From a bacterium (lineage in GTDB: Bacteria > Vulcanimicrobiota > Vulcanimicrobiia > Vulcanimicrobiales > Vulcanimicrobiaceae): a stretch of 64,000 bases of DNA. Shown here in pieces: positions 1 through 8,320 of the stretch. Numbering within the stretch: position 1 is the stretch's first letter; each line of letters begins with the position of its first letter. Made by a program: the position numbers and the translations under genes. Location of the stretch: NCBI GenBank assembly GCA_021805775.1, contig JAJZED010000012.1, positions 22,130 to 86,129 on the forward strand, given 5' to 3'. Below the pieces are notes generated by a model that saw nothing but the letters and a program-made list of their open reading frames with translations, did not search any database and was not told where the DNA came from.

Positions 1-168
1 AATGGTAAAGGTCTCGCCGACGCCGAGGATACAGTTGTAAGTAATCTGTCGCAGGACGCGCACGATATTACTCGGTTCGAGAAACGAACCGTGCGCCGCG
101 ATGTTGACGCCGATCACCAAGAGCAGCAAAATGACGATCGTTCCGATGAGCCGGATGCGTGGGTTCAT
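1..168 (-). CDS. Sugar ABC transporter permease, RbsC-like (partial, N-terminus only)
   Basis: Only the first 56 codons are in the window; the gene runs off the left edge. The N-terminus has a basic start, a hydrophobic first segment and a GVGETFTI motif typical of RbsC/XylH-type inner-membrane permeases that import sugars. Its ATG overlaps the TGA of the upstream ATPase gene by four bases (ATGA), so it is translationally coupled to it and is the last gene seen of the importer operon. The family would be about 320 residues. The substrate cannot be told from this fragment. Confidence 0.75.
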   Translation of the reverse strand, partial: MNPRIRLIGTIVILLLLVIGVNIAAHGSFLEPSNIVRVLRQITYNCILGVGETFTI

Positions 169-1646
169 GCCGCCGCTCCGCTCGCCGCTGCGATTACATT
201 GGTCGGCGTCGCGTCGGCGCGGTCGAACGTCGCGACGATGCTTCCATTCCGAACCACATGAATGCGGTGGCTCATCCCCAAGAGTTCGGGAAGTTCGCTG
301 CTTACCATAACAATCGCCACTCCTTGTCGTGCGAGCCCTACCATGAGTTCGTAGATTTCCGCCTTTGCCGCAACGTCGATTCCACGCGTCGGTTCGTCGA
401 GCAAAAGCACGCGCGGTTCGCCGAGCAACCACTTTGCGAGCACGACCTTCTGTTGCGTACCGCCCGAAAGATTGGAGACGAGCTGCGCCGTATTCGGGGT
501 GCGGATGCGAAGGCGCTCGATCATCGCCTCGGTCGCACGCTCCTCGGCATCGCTATCCAACCACCCCAAGGCGCGCGCGAATCGGTCGAGATGTGCGAGC
601 GTCGTATTGGCCAGCACGTTCATCCCCAGCACGAGCCCCTGCGCTTTCCGATCTTCGGTAACGAACGCGAGCCCCGCCTCGATCGCATCGTTGGGCGTGC
701 GGGCGCGAAGTGGAGCCCCGTCGATTGCGACCGCGCCCGTTGCGCGGTCGGCTCCCGCTATCGCGCGAAGAATTTCGGTTCGTCCGGCACCGACGAGCCC
801 GCCGAGGCCGACGATCTCACCCGAGCGCACGGAGAAAGCGACGTTGCGAACGGCGGCGGCGTTGAGGCCCTCGACCGAAAGGCGCACCGGCGCATCCGCC
901 GCCAACGCCGGAAGTTCGGGAAAGCGAGCATCGACCGGTCGACCGACCATCGCCTGCAAAATTTCGTCGATGGGAAATTCTGAAATCGCTCGGGTCGCAA
1001 TCGTCGCTCCATCTCGCAGCACCGTCACGCGGTCGGCGACGCGCGCCAGCTCTTCCATGCGGTGCGAAATATAGACGATGCCGACGCCCTTGCTCTTGAG
1101 CGTCGCAACGATTTCAAAGAGTCGGTCGATCTCGCGCTCCGAGAGAGCGGCGGTCGGCTCGTCCATAACTAACACGCGCACGTTTTTTGCAAGTGCTTTC
1201 GCAATCTCGACGAGTTGTTGAATGCCGACCGAGAGCTCCCCGACCGGGCGCGTCAACGGGATATCGATGCCGAACTCGGCAACGAGCGCGGCGGCGCGCT
1301 TATGCGCCTCGCCGTCGTCGAGAAAAAAACCGCGTTGCGGTTCCTTGCCTAAGAGTATGTTCGCGACCGCATCGAACTGCGGTACGAGCGTGAACTCCTG
1401 ATAGATCATGCCGATTCCCAAACGCTCGGCATCGCGAGGCGAAGCGATATGTACGCGCTCGCCGTCGATGAAGATCTCTCCGGTATCGGCGGGTTGCGCG
1501 CCGGAGAGAATTTTCATCAACGTCGATTTGCCGGCACCGTTCTCACCGACGAGCGCTAACACTTCACCGCTGCGGACGGAGATCGAAACATCGGCGAGCG
1601 CGCGAACGCCCGGGAAGGATTTCCCGATCGAACGCATCTCCAGCAA
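165..1646 (-). CDS. Sugar ABC transporter ATP-binding protein, RbsA-like (two fused ABC domains)
   Basis: A 493-residue tandem ATPase that powers a ribose/simple-sugar importer. The first domain has a good Walker A (GENGAGKST, residues 34-42), signature LSVGIQQ and Walker B VLVMDEPTA. The second has the degenerate P-loop GLVGAGRTEIL usual in RbsA/MglA, signature LSGGTQQ and Walker B VLLLDEPTRG. Length is normal for the family. It starts with TTG; an in-frame ATG three codons later is the alternative. It lies 17 bp after the binding-protein gene and overlaps the permease gene by four bases, so the three form one importer. Confidence 0.93.
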   Translation of the reverse strand: MLEMRSIGKSFPGVRALADVSISVRSGEVLALVGENGAGKSTLMKILSGAQPADTGEIFIDGERVHIASPRDAERLGIGMIYQEFTLVPQFDAVANILLGKEPQRGFFLDDGEAHKRAAALVAEFGIDIPLTRPVGELSVGIQQLVEIAKALAKNVRVLVMDEPTAALSEREIDRLFEIVATLKSKGVGIVYISHRMEELARVADRVTVLRDGATIATRAISEFPIDEILQAMVGRPVDARFPELPALAADAPVRLSVEGLNAAAVRNVAFSVRSGEIVGLGGLVGAGRTEILRAIAGADRATGAVAIDGAPLRARTPNDAIEAGLAFVTEDRKAQGLVLGMNVLANTTLAHLDRFARALGWLDSDAEERATEAMIERLRIRTPNTAQLVSNLSGGTQQKVVLAKWLLGEPRVLLLDEPTRGIDVAAKAEIYELMVGLARQGVAIVMVSSELPELLGMSHRIHVVRNGSIVATFDRADATPTNVIAAASGAAA

Positions 1647-1663
1647 CGGTGCTTCGGGGATGA

Positions 1664-2623
1664 TTACGGCGCTTTCTTTGCGTCGGCGGCGGTGTACGTT
1701 CCCACCGGCACCTTCACCACTTTCGGCGGGATCTTGCCGGCAAAATAATCGTGCAGCGTATCGATTACCATCTTCCCGATCTGATCGGGATGCTGCACGA
1801 CATCGCCGTACATTTCGCCTTTTGCGATCGCCGTACGCGCTTCTGGGGTCGCGTCGAAGCCGACGATTGCAACCTTTCCGGCCATGCCGGCCGCACGCAC
1901 CGCCGTCAGCGCGCCGAGCGCGGAGTCGTCATTGATGCCGAAGATGCCGCGTAAATGCGGGTGCGTCTGCAAGATATCTCCGACGTCGTTCGCCGCCTTG
2001 TCGCGCTGCCCGCCCGAATCGACATCGGCAACGATCTTCGCCTTCGGACACGAGGCTGCCAGATACTCTTTGAAGCCGCGGACGCGATCTTGGACGCTCG
2101 TCACCTCGGGTTCGTCGACGATCGCCACCTCGCCCGTTCCGCCGATCGCTTTGCAGATCAACTTGCCCGCTTCGACGCCGCCTTGAACGTTATCGCTTGC
2201 GATATGTGCGACCACGACGCCCTGTTTGCTCGTGCTGGCAATATCGGCGGTGAAGACCGGAATCTTCGCTCGATTCGCCTCGACGATCGCGCTTCCGATA
2301 GCCTTCGAATCGTACGGCGTGAGCACGATTGCATTGACGTGCTTGGAAATAAAATCTTCAACCTGCGATTGCTGCCGCGCGTTATCGCGATTTGCATCGA
2401 CGACGTTGAGCGCATAACCGTATTTTTTCGCCTCGGCGGTCATGCCCGCTTCCATTTCTTGGTAGAACTGGGCCTCGCGGTTCTGAATCGAGACGCCGAT
2501 CGTTTTGGTCGGCGCGCTCGTCGCGCTTCCTCCCGCGGCGGTGCCGGATTTCGAAGCGCTCTGAGAGGAGCATGCGGCGAGCGCAAGCACCAGAACGGCA
2601 GCCGTACGACGAGCAATTTTCAC
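1664..2623 (-). CDS. Periplasmic sugar-binding lipoprotein, RbsB-like
   Basis: A 319-residue substrate-binding protein of the ribose/galactose (Peripla_BP_4) family. The N-terminus is a lipoprotein signal with lipobox LAAC near residue 18, followed by a Ser/Ala/Thr-rich linker and the family start TIGVSIQNREAQFYQEM. The lobe motifs VDANRDNARQQSQVEDF, VLTPYDSK and GIFGINDDSALGAL are those of sugar-binding members. It is the first importer gene and follows the symporter gene by about 37 bp. The ligand is unknown; ribose-like sugars or inositol are both possible. Confidence 0.9.
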   Translation of the reverse strand: MKIARRTAAVLVLALAACSSQSASKSGTAAGGSATSAPTKTIGVSIQNREAQFYQEMEAGMTAEAKKYGYALNVVDANRDNARQQSQVEDFISKHVNAIVLTPYDSKAIGSAIVEANRAKIPVFTADIASTSKQGVVVAHIASDNVQGGVEAGKLICKAIGGTGEVAIVDEPEVTSVQDRVRGFKEYLAASCPKAKIVADVDSGGQRDKAANDVGDILQTHPHLRGIFGINDDSALGALTAVRAAGMAGKVAIVGFDATPEARTAIAKGEMYGDVVQHPDQIGKMVIDTLHDYFAGKIPPKVVKVPVGTYTAADAKKAP

Positions 2624-2660
2624 GGAGTTCCCTTTCGTATCACGCAGCAGCGAGCGAGCC

Positions 2661-4478
2661 TTAGGATTCGCGCGCAGAAGGTTGGCGTTCGGTCTCCGCC
2701 GCGCCTTCGTCCCCCGCCCAAAGCCGACGCATGACGACGACGAGCCCCGATGCCGCAGCGAGGCTCACGACGCTCCACACGCACGCCGGCAACCAAGCGG
2801 CCTGCAACCACGCCCCGGTCGCAAAGAGTACCCCGTAGATGGCGGCGAGCCCGAGCACCCAGCCTGCGAGCGCCGCCGCAGGCGAATCCTGCGAATCGGG
2901 CAGGTGATAGCGCTCGCGCAGATATTTCCAACCCGGCCCCGGCGGATGAACGCGCCGATAAAATTCAACCAGCGCCGCTTCGTCCTTCGGCGGGAAAAGA
3001 ATCGTGATGCCGAGCCAGGCGAGCGTCGTCACGCCGACGCCGATTAACAGCGAGGTCGTCGGGTCGACGGCGTACCCCATTTTTCCGGCGATAAAAAACG
3101 CGATGGCGATCAGGAACGAGACGACCATCGCCGCGATCTCGCTTGCCGCATCGATGCGCCACCAAAACCATCGAAGAAGATAGAGCAGGCCCGTGCCCGC
3201 GCCGATCGAGAGCAACAGATCGAAGCCCTGCCGTGCGGTGCCGAGCAAAAAGGTGACACCGACTCCGCCAAGTGCGATAAGGACGGTGACCAATCGCCCG
3301 GCGACGACGTAATGCCGTTCGTCGCGCCCCGGCGCCATAAAGCGGCGATAGAGATCGTGAACGAGATACGAGGTGCCCCAATTGAGATGCGTTTCGATCG
3401 TGGAGCGGTAGGCGGCAAAGATGCCGGCGACCATGAAGCCCGCAAAACCCGCCGGCAGAAAAACGAGCATCGCCGGATAGGCGACATCGTTTCCGAGCAA
3501 GGCAGGCTGCAGGTGCGGGAAGCGCACCGCAATATCGTGGACGGTCGGGTAGACGATCGTCGAAGCGAGCGCGACGATGATCCAGGGCCACGGACGCAGC
3601 GCGTAATGCATCGCTTGAAACGCGAGCGTTCCGCCCATCGCATCGCGCTCGCTACGCGCTGCAAGCATTCGCTGCGCGACGTAACTGCCGCCGCCGGGCT
3701 CCGCGCCGGGATACCAGACCGACCACCATTGCACGGTAAGCGGAATGACGAAGATCGCCAGTGCCGTCGGCCAATCGTTGAAGTTCGGAAAAAACGAGAG
3801 CCAGTGCGGGTGCACCGCACGAATCTGCGCGAAGAGCCCGCTGAGGCCGCCGACGTGCGGTGCCCGCAGGGCAAAGTACGCCGCCGCGATCGCCGAACTC
3901 ATAGTGATGAGAAACTGAATCGTGTCGGTAACCATGACGCCCCAGAGCCCCGCGGTCGCCGCAAAAACGATCGGTACGCAGACCGCAATCGCCAGCGTTT
4001 CTACGTTCGTCCAGCCGAAGAGAATGCCGCAAATTTTTGTAAGCGCGAGGTTGACCGTGGCGATGATAAACCAGTTGAAGAGCAGGCCGAGATAGACCGC
4101 GCGAAAGCCGCGCACCGCGCGCGCGCCCGCACCGGAGTAACGTAACTCGTAGAACTCGAGATCGGTGAGCACGCCGCTCCGGCGCCAGAGCCGCGCGTAA
4201 AAGAAGACCGTTGCCAGCCCGGTGAGCAAGAACGACCACCACACCCAGTTTCCGGCAACACCGCCCTCGCGGACGATGTTGGTAACCAAGTTCGGCGTAT
4301 CGGTCGAGAAGGTCGTCGCAACGAGCGAGATGCCGATCAACCACCACGGCGCCTGTCGCCCCGCTGCAAAGAACTCGCTGGTGTTACGCCCGGCCCGGCG
4401 AGCGAGAACGATCGCCGGCACGAACGTCACGCCCAACGAGAGCACGACGATCCACCAATCGAGTGCGGTGAGATGCAT
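2661..4478 (-). CDS. Sodium:solute symporter family (SSS) transporter
   Basis: A 605-residue polytopic inner-membrane protein with about 13 hydrophobic segments. The signature of the SSS/SGLT fold is near the start: RNTSEFFAAGRQAPWW, then TTFSTDTPN. The family uses a sodium gradient to import sugars, amino acids or carboxylates. It sits between the alkyltransferase-like gene (18 bp upstream) and the sugar-binding lipoprotein (37 bp downstream) in the same direction, so a sugar or sugar-derived substrate is a fair guess. The cytoplasmic loop near residues 480-520 is long. No substrate-specific residue is identified. Confidence 0.85.
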   Translation of the reverse strand: MHLTALDWWIVVLSLGVTFVPAIVLARRAGRNTSEFFAAGRQAPWWLIGISLVATTFSTDTPNLVTNIVREGGVAGNWVWWSFLLTGLATVFFYARLWRRSGVLTDLEFYELRYSGAGARAVRGFRAVYLGLLFNWFIIATVNLALTKICGILFGWTNVETLAIAVCVPIVFAATAGLWGVMVTDTIQFLITMSSAIAAAYFALRAPHVGGLSGLFAQIRAVHPHWLSFFPNFNDWPTALAIFVIPLTVQWWSVWYPGAEPGGGSYVAQRMLAARSERDAMGGTLAFQAMHYALRPWPWIIVALASTIVYPTVHDIAVRFPHLQPALLGNDVAYPAMLVFLPAGFAGFMVAGIFAAYRSTIETHLNWGTSYLVHDLYRRFMAPGRDERHYVVAGRLVTVLIALGGVGVTFLLGTARQGFDLLLSIGAGTGLLYLLRWFWWRIDAASEIAAMVVSFLIAIAFFIAGKMGYAVDPTTSLLIGVGVTTLAWLGITILFPPKDEAALVEFYRRVHPPGPGWKYLRERYHLPDSQDSPAAALAGWVLGLAAIYGVLFATGAWLQAAWLPACVWSVVSLAAASGLVVVMRRLWAGDEGAAETERQPSARES

Positions 4479-4496
4479 GGGCGGCAGGGTACGCGC

Positions 4497-4994
4497 TTAG
4501 GGCGTGCGTTCCCCCAAGAGTCCGCCGCTTTCAAAGGCGAGCAGCCGGGCGCGCAGCGAGCGCGGCCCCGCACCACGCACGCGCCCGTCGGCACCGAGAA
4601 CGCGGTGCGCGGGCACGAAGAGCGCGAGCGGCGCGCGCGACATCGCAGCGGCGACCGCGCGATGCGAGAGCGGAGCACCGAGGAGCCGGGCAAGCTCGCC
4701 GTAAGCGAGCCGGTCGCCGAACGCGGTGCCGGCGAGGAACTCCCAAGCGCGGCGCGCGAAGGGCGGGCCGACGAGGGCGAGCGGAAGATCGAAGCGCTCC
4801 AACCGACGCGCGAAATACGCATGAACCTGCCGCTCGATTTCGCGACCGAACGCACTCGGCGAACGCTGCGGCGCACGCGTCGTGCGAGTGACGAAATCGC
4901 TGCTCACGACGGACTCACGATCGTATGCGACCAGCAATTTGCGGCCGAGCGGGGTGGGAAGGAGCACGTTCGAAAGCGCGTTCTCGCCGTTCAC
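4497..4994 (-). CDS. Alkyltransferase-like protein (MGMT homolog lacking the active-site Cys)
   Basis: A 165-residue relative of O6-alkylguanine-DNA alkyltransferase. The helix-turn-helix region [17 protein letters not shown], the arginine-finger region [11 protein letters not shown] and the loop [12 protein letters not shown] align with MGMT, but the motif PCHRV reads PAHRV (residues 128-132), so Ala129 replaces the alkyl-accepting Cys. It cannot repair by direct transfer. Family precedent: alkyltransferase-like (ATL) proteins bind O6-alkylguanine and hand it to nucleotide excision repair, and an Ala version is known in Thermus thermophilus. The N-terminal domain is retained, unlike the short Trp-type ATLs. 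It is first in the minus-strand operon with the symporter. Confidence 0.8.
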   Translation of the reverse strand: MNGENALSNVLLPTPLGRKLLVAYDRESVVSSDFVTRTTRAPQRSPSAFGREIERQVHAYFARRLERFDLPLALVGPPFARRAWEFLAGTAFGDRLAYGELARLLGAPLSHRAVAAAMSRAPLALFVPAHRVLGADGRVRGAGPRSLRARLLAFESGGLLGERTP

Positions 4995-5003
4995 ACTCTC
5001 TTC

Positions 5004-5032
5004 TTAGCTCCTTCACCGTGCCATCCTATGCT
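5004..5032 (+). promoter_or_regulatory. Candidate promoter for the efflux operon
   Basis: TTAGCT (5004-5009) and TATGCT (5027-5032) are separated by 17 bp, in the gap between the divergent alkyltransferase-like gene and the small membrane protein gene at 5053. This is a pattern match to a sigma-70-type promoter only. Confidence 0.4.
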
Positions 5033-5052
5033 GGGTCGAGCAGGAGAGCGTT

Positions 5053-5259
5053 ATGAGAGAGACCCAAACCGATCCACTCGAACGTGCGCGCGCAATCGTC
5101 TATGCCGCATTTTTGCGCGAACGATCCGGCCGCGGGTTCGGAAGCACGATCGAGCGCGGTCGGCGCGATCCGCTCGACCAGCCGTGGATCGTCGCCGGGC
5201 AGGTCTTTGCGTTCCTCGTCTCGGTTCCGCTGCTTATCTGGCTCTTTGCAGGCCACTAG
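5053..5259 (+). CDS. Small single-pass membrane protein
   Basis: A 68-residue protein that I do not recognise. The first 45 residues are charged and soluble; residues 46-66 form one hydrophobic segment (IVAGQVFAFLVSVPLLIWLF). A purine-rich GGAGAG lies a few bases upstream of the ATG. Its TAG is two bases before the ATG of the HlyD gene, so the two are probably coupled. The position suggests an accessory subunit or leader gene of the efflux system, but function is unknown. Reality as a gene rests on the ribosome-binding site, the hydrophobic tail and the tight spacing. Confidence 0.55.
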   Translation: MRETQTDPLERARAIVYAAFLRERSGRGFGSTIERGRRDPLDQPWIVAGQVFAFLVSVPLLIWLFAGH

Positions 5260-5261
5260 CG

Positions 5262-6476
5262 ATGATGTGGTTCCGCACCCACCGCCGAGCATCGATCGTT
5301 GCGGTCGTTGCGGTCGCGATCCTCGTGCTTGTCGCGTTCGTCATTCGGCATCGCGCTGCGAACGGTATCGCCGCTTCGGGCACCATCGAGGCGACGCAGA
5401 GCGACGTCGCGTCGAAGGTCGAGGGGCGCCTGACGCAACTCCGCGTCCACGATGGCGAGGCGGTTCGCAAAGGGCAAGTGCTCGCGGTCCTGGAGAGCCT
5501 CGACCCAACCCTGAAGCTCGACCAAGCGCGCGCAGCGCTCGGCGCGGCGTCGGCGCAGGTCCTCGCGGCACGCGCCGCCTATCGCCTGCAAGAAGCGACC
5601 TATGCGGCGACGCTCGCGCAGGCGGGTGAGGGCGTCGCCATCGCGCGTTCGAACCTCGGCACGGCGAGCGAGAGCTACGGCATCGAACGCCGCGTGACGG
5701 CGCTCGCACTCGACCAGGCGCAGGCGCAACTGCTCGCCGCACGGGCGACCTACGCTCGCACGAAACTCGATTACGAGCGCGACAAAAACCTCGTTGCCAC
5801 CGGCGACATTGCCGAGCAGGTGCTCGATGACGCCCGCAATGCTTACGCAAGCGCATCGGCGCAATTGCAAGCGCAGAGCGATGCCGTCGCGCTCGCGCGT
5901 GCCAATCTTCGAAACGTGCAGATTCGGCACTTCGGGGTGCTCGCATCGCGCTCGCAACAAGGGCAAGCGCAGGCGTCGTTTCAAAGCGCGCGAGCCGAAC
6001 GCGAGCTCGTCCGTCAACGCGCGGCACAACTCGCCGACGCGCAGGCGCAGGTCGCGCAGGCTCGCGCCCAGGTCGGTCTCGCGAGGGATTTGGTGCGCGA
6101 GACCGATCTCATCGCACCCTTCAACGGCATCGTACTTTCGCATAACTTCGAGGTCGGCGATCTTATCGAACCCGGTGCCGCCGTGCTGACGATCGGCGAC
6201 CTTCTCCACCCGTATCTTTACGTCTACGTTAGCGAGAGCGATTTGCCGCATATCAAGACGGGGATCGCCGCCGATGCAACGCTCGACGGAATGCCGGGAA
6301 AAATTTTTCACGGCAGAGTTACCGAGATCGCGACGAACGCGGAGTTTACGCCGGAAAACGTGCAAACGAAGGCGGAGCGGATCGACTACCTCGTCTTCCG
6401 TGTCAAGATACAATTCACCGATGCGAGCGGAACGCTCAAGCCCGGATTGCCAGCCGATGCAATCATTCATGGGTGA
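5262..6476 (+). CDS. HlyD-family membrane fusion protein (efflux adaptor)
   Basis: A 404-residue periplasmic adaptor. Residues 9-29 form an N-terminal membrane anchor, followed by a biotinyl-lipoyl half (GTIEATQSDVASKVEG), a long alanine- and glutamine-rich coiled-coil hairpin (about residues 95-275), the second lipoyl half with LIAPFNGIVLS, and a beta-barrel region ending near ADAIIHG. The frame is open far upstream; the start was set at the double ATG after the TAG of the small gene. In E. coli YbhG-type systems this adaptor works with ABC ATPase and ABC-2 permease subunits, which follow here. Confidence 0.9.
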   Translation: MMWFRTHRRASIVAVVAVAILVLVAFVIRHRAANGIAASGTIEATQSDVASKVEGRLTQLRVHDGEAVRKGQVLAVLESLDPTLKLDQARAALGAASAQVLAARAAYRLQEATYAATLAQAGEGVAIARSNLGTASESYGIERRVTALALDQAQAQLLAARATYARTKLDYERDKNLVATGDIAEQVLDDARNAYASASAQLQAQSDAVALARANLRNVQIRHFGVLASRSQQGQAQASFQSARAERELVRQRAAQLADAQAQVAQARAQVGLARDLVRETDLIAPFNGIVLSHNFEVGDLIEPGAAVLTIGDLLHPYLYVYVSESDLPHIKTGIAADATLDGMPGKIFHGRVTEIATNAEFTPENVQTKAERIDYLVFRVKIQFTDASGTLKPGLPADAIIHG

Positions 6477-6479
6477 AGC

Positions 6480-7397
6480 ATGAGCGTCGCGCTAAAGATC
6501 GCCGACATCACGCGCCGTTTCGGTGCTACCGTCGCCGTTGACGGAGTAACGCTCGAGGTCGAGAGCGGTGAAATTTTTGCGCTCGTCGGCCCGGACGGGG
6601 CGGGCAAGACGACGCTGATGCGTCTCCTGTGCGGCGCGCTCGCGCCCGATGGCGGCAGCGCGACGGTCGACGGCATCGACGTCGTTAGCGATCCGGAGCG
6701 CGTACAGGGTGCGGTCGGCTACATGCCGCAGCGCTTCAGCCTCTACCCCGATCTCTCCGTTATGGAGAACCTTCGCTTTTATGGGAATATCTTCGGAATC
6801 CCGCAGGCCGATTTCGAAGCTCGCGCGAGTTCCTTGCTCGCTGAATTTGCGCTCGCGGATTTCGCGGAGCGTCTCGCCGAGGCGCTCTCCGGCGGAATGA
6901 AACAAAAATTGGCGCTCGCCTGCACGCTCATCCATCGACCGAGCACGATTCTTCTCGACGAACCGACCGCCGGTGTCGACCCGGTCTCACGGCGCGAATT
7001 TTGGCGTCTGCTCTACCGGATCAATCGTTCGGGAACCACGATCTTCGCGAGCACGCCCTACATGGACGAAGCCGAGCGCGCTCATCGCGTCGCGTTCATG
7101 AGCGGGGGAAAGATTGCGAGTGTCGGCACGCCGAGCGAGCTCAAGACCGGCCTGCACGGTGAGATCGTCGAGATCCGTTGCGCGCGTTATCGCGATGCTC
7201 GACGCGCCCTCCACGGAGTGCCGACGGTACGTAGCGTGGAGATGTTCGGCGACGCGCTCCACGCGCTCGTTTCATCTGCCGCCGAGACGATTCCGGATTT
7301 CCGTCAACGCCTGCACGAAGCCGGTATCGAGGACGCCGTTTTCCGCGCGGTTCCGCCGTCGCTGGAAGATGCATTCGTCGCGAGACTCACCGCATGA
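6480..7397 (+). CDS. ABC transporter ATP-binding protein (efflux, first ATPase)
   Basis: A 305-residue ATPase with Walker A GPDGAGKTT (about residues 37-45), Q-loop region YMPQRFSLYPDL, signature LSGGMKQ and Walker B/H region LLDEPTAGVDPVSRREFW. The usual switch histidine region reads STPYMDEAE rather than THYMDEAE, so the H-loop histidine is replaced by proline. It starts three bases after the HlyD stop and overlaps the next ATPase by four bases. In E. coli YbhF two ATPase domains are fused; here they are separate genes. The drug or metabolite exported is unknown. Confidence 0.9.
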   Translation: MSVALKIADITRRFGATVAVDGVTLEVESGEIFALVGPDGAGKTTLMRLLCGALAPDGGSATVDGIDVVSDPERVQGAVGYMPQRFSLYPDLSVMENLRFYGNIFGIPQADFEARASSLLAEFALADFAERLAEALSGGMKQKLALACTLIHRPSTILLDEPTAGVDPVSRREFWRLLYRINRSGTTIFASTPYMDEAERAHRVAFMSGGKIASVGTPSELKTGLHGEIVEIRCARYRDARRALHGVPTVRSVEMFGDALHALVSSAAETIPDFRQRLHEAGIEDAVFRAVPPSLEDAFVARLTA

Positions 7398-8320
7398 ATG
7401 CGACGACGAGCGTCCACGTGGAGCGGCTCGGGAAACGCTTCGGCGACTTCGTTGCCGTCGATGCGATATCGTTCGATATTCGGGCCGGGGAGATTTGGGG
7501 TTTTCTCGGGCCGAACGGCTCCGGAAAATCGACGACGATTCGAATGGTATGCGGTGTGCTGGAGCCATCGTCGGGCACCGCCGACGTGCTCGGATTCGAT
7601 GTAGCGCGCGACCCCGAAGCGGTGAAGCTGCGGATCGGGTACATGTCGCAGGGATCGACGTTGTGGGCCGATCTAACGGTGCAGGAGCATCTGCGCTTTT
7701 ATGCGGGGCTCTATGGGATGCAAGGCAGCGAACGCGAGGAGCGAATCGCCGCGTGGATGCAGCGCGTGGGGCTTGGCGAGCGACGCGCGCAGCTTGCGGG
7801 GAGCTTACCCGGCGGCTACCGGAAACGCCTCGCCCTCGCATGTACGCTGTTGCATTCGCCGCAGATGATTTTTCTCGACGAACCCACCGCCGGGGTCGAC
7901 CCGGTCTCGCGTCGCGAATTTTGGGATATCATCGTCGGCCTCGCCGACGAGGGAACCACGGTGATGGTGACCACGCATTATCTCGACGAAGCCGAACATT
8001 GCAACCAACTGGCGATGATCTATAACGGCAAGATCGTTGCGCGCGGAAGCCCCGAGGAACTCAAGCATCTTCCGCAGATCGGCACGACCGTCGAAGTGCT
8101 TTCAAATGACACGGTCGGCGTGCTCGATGCCATCGAGCACCTTCCCTTCGTTCGCGGCGCCGGTCTATACGGATCGTCTCTCCATATATCGCTCTCCGAC
8201 GCCGGTGAGATCGAAAGCCTGAACGCGGCGATCGCAGCGCGCGGGCTCTCCGCAGGAGCGGCACACTCCGTGCTGCCGTCGCTTGAGGACGTTTTTTCGG
8301 CGGTGGTACAACCGCAATGA
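7394..8320 (+). CDS. ABC transporter ATP-binding protein (efflux, second ATPase)
   Basis: A 308-residue ATPase with Walker A GPNGSGKST (about residues 36-44), a signature that reads LPGGYRK instead of LSGGxxK, Walker B with LDEPTAGVDPVSRREFW, and an intact switch region TTHYLDEAEH. Sequence outside the motifs is close to the preceding ATPase, which suggests duplication or splitting of a YbhF-like ancestor. The altered H-loop of its partner (STPY) and the intact one here fit an asymmetric heterodimer with one main hydrolysis site. Start and stop overlap its neighbours by four bases each. Confidence 0.9.
   Translation: MNATTSVHVERLGKRFGDFVAVDAISFDIRAGEIWGFLGPNGSGKSTTIRMVCGVLEPSSGTADVLGFDVARDPEAVKLRIGYMSQGSTLWADLTVQEHLRFYAGLYGMQGSEREERIAAWMQRVGLGERRAQLAGSLPGGYRKRLALACTLLHSPQMIFLDEPTAGVDPVSRREFWDIIVGLADEGTTVMVTTHYLDEAEHCNQLAMIYNGKIVARGSPEELKHLPQIGTTVEVLSNDTVGVLDAIEHLPFVRGAGLYGSSLHISLSDAGEIESLNAAIAARGLSAGAAHSVLPSLEDVFSAVVQPQ

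Noticed and set aside
4473..5261. Long open frame upstream of the HlyD start on the plus strand
   Set aside because: It is antisense to the alkyltransferase-like gene, Arg-rich and without family similarity; the double ATG at 5262 fits the membrane anchor.
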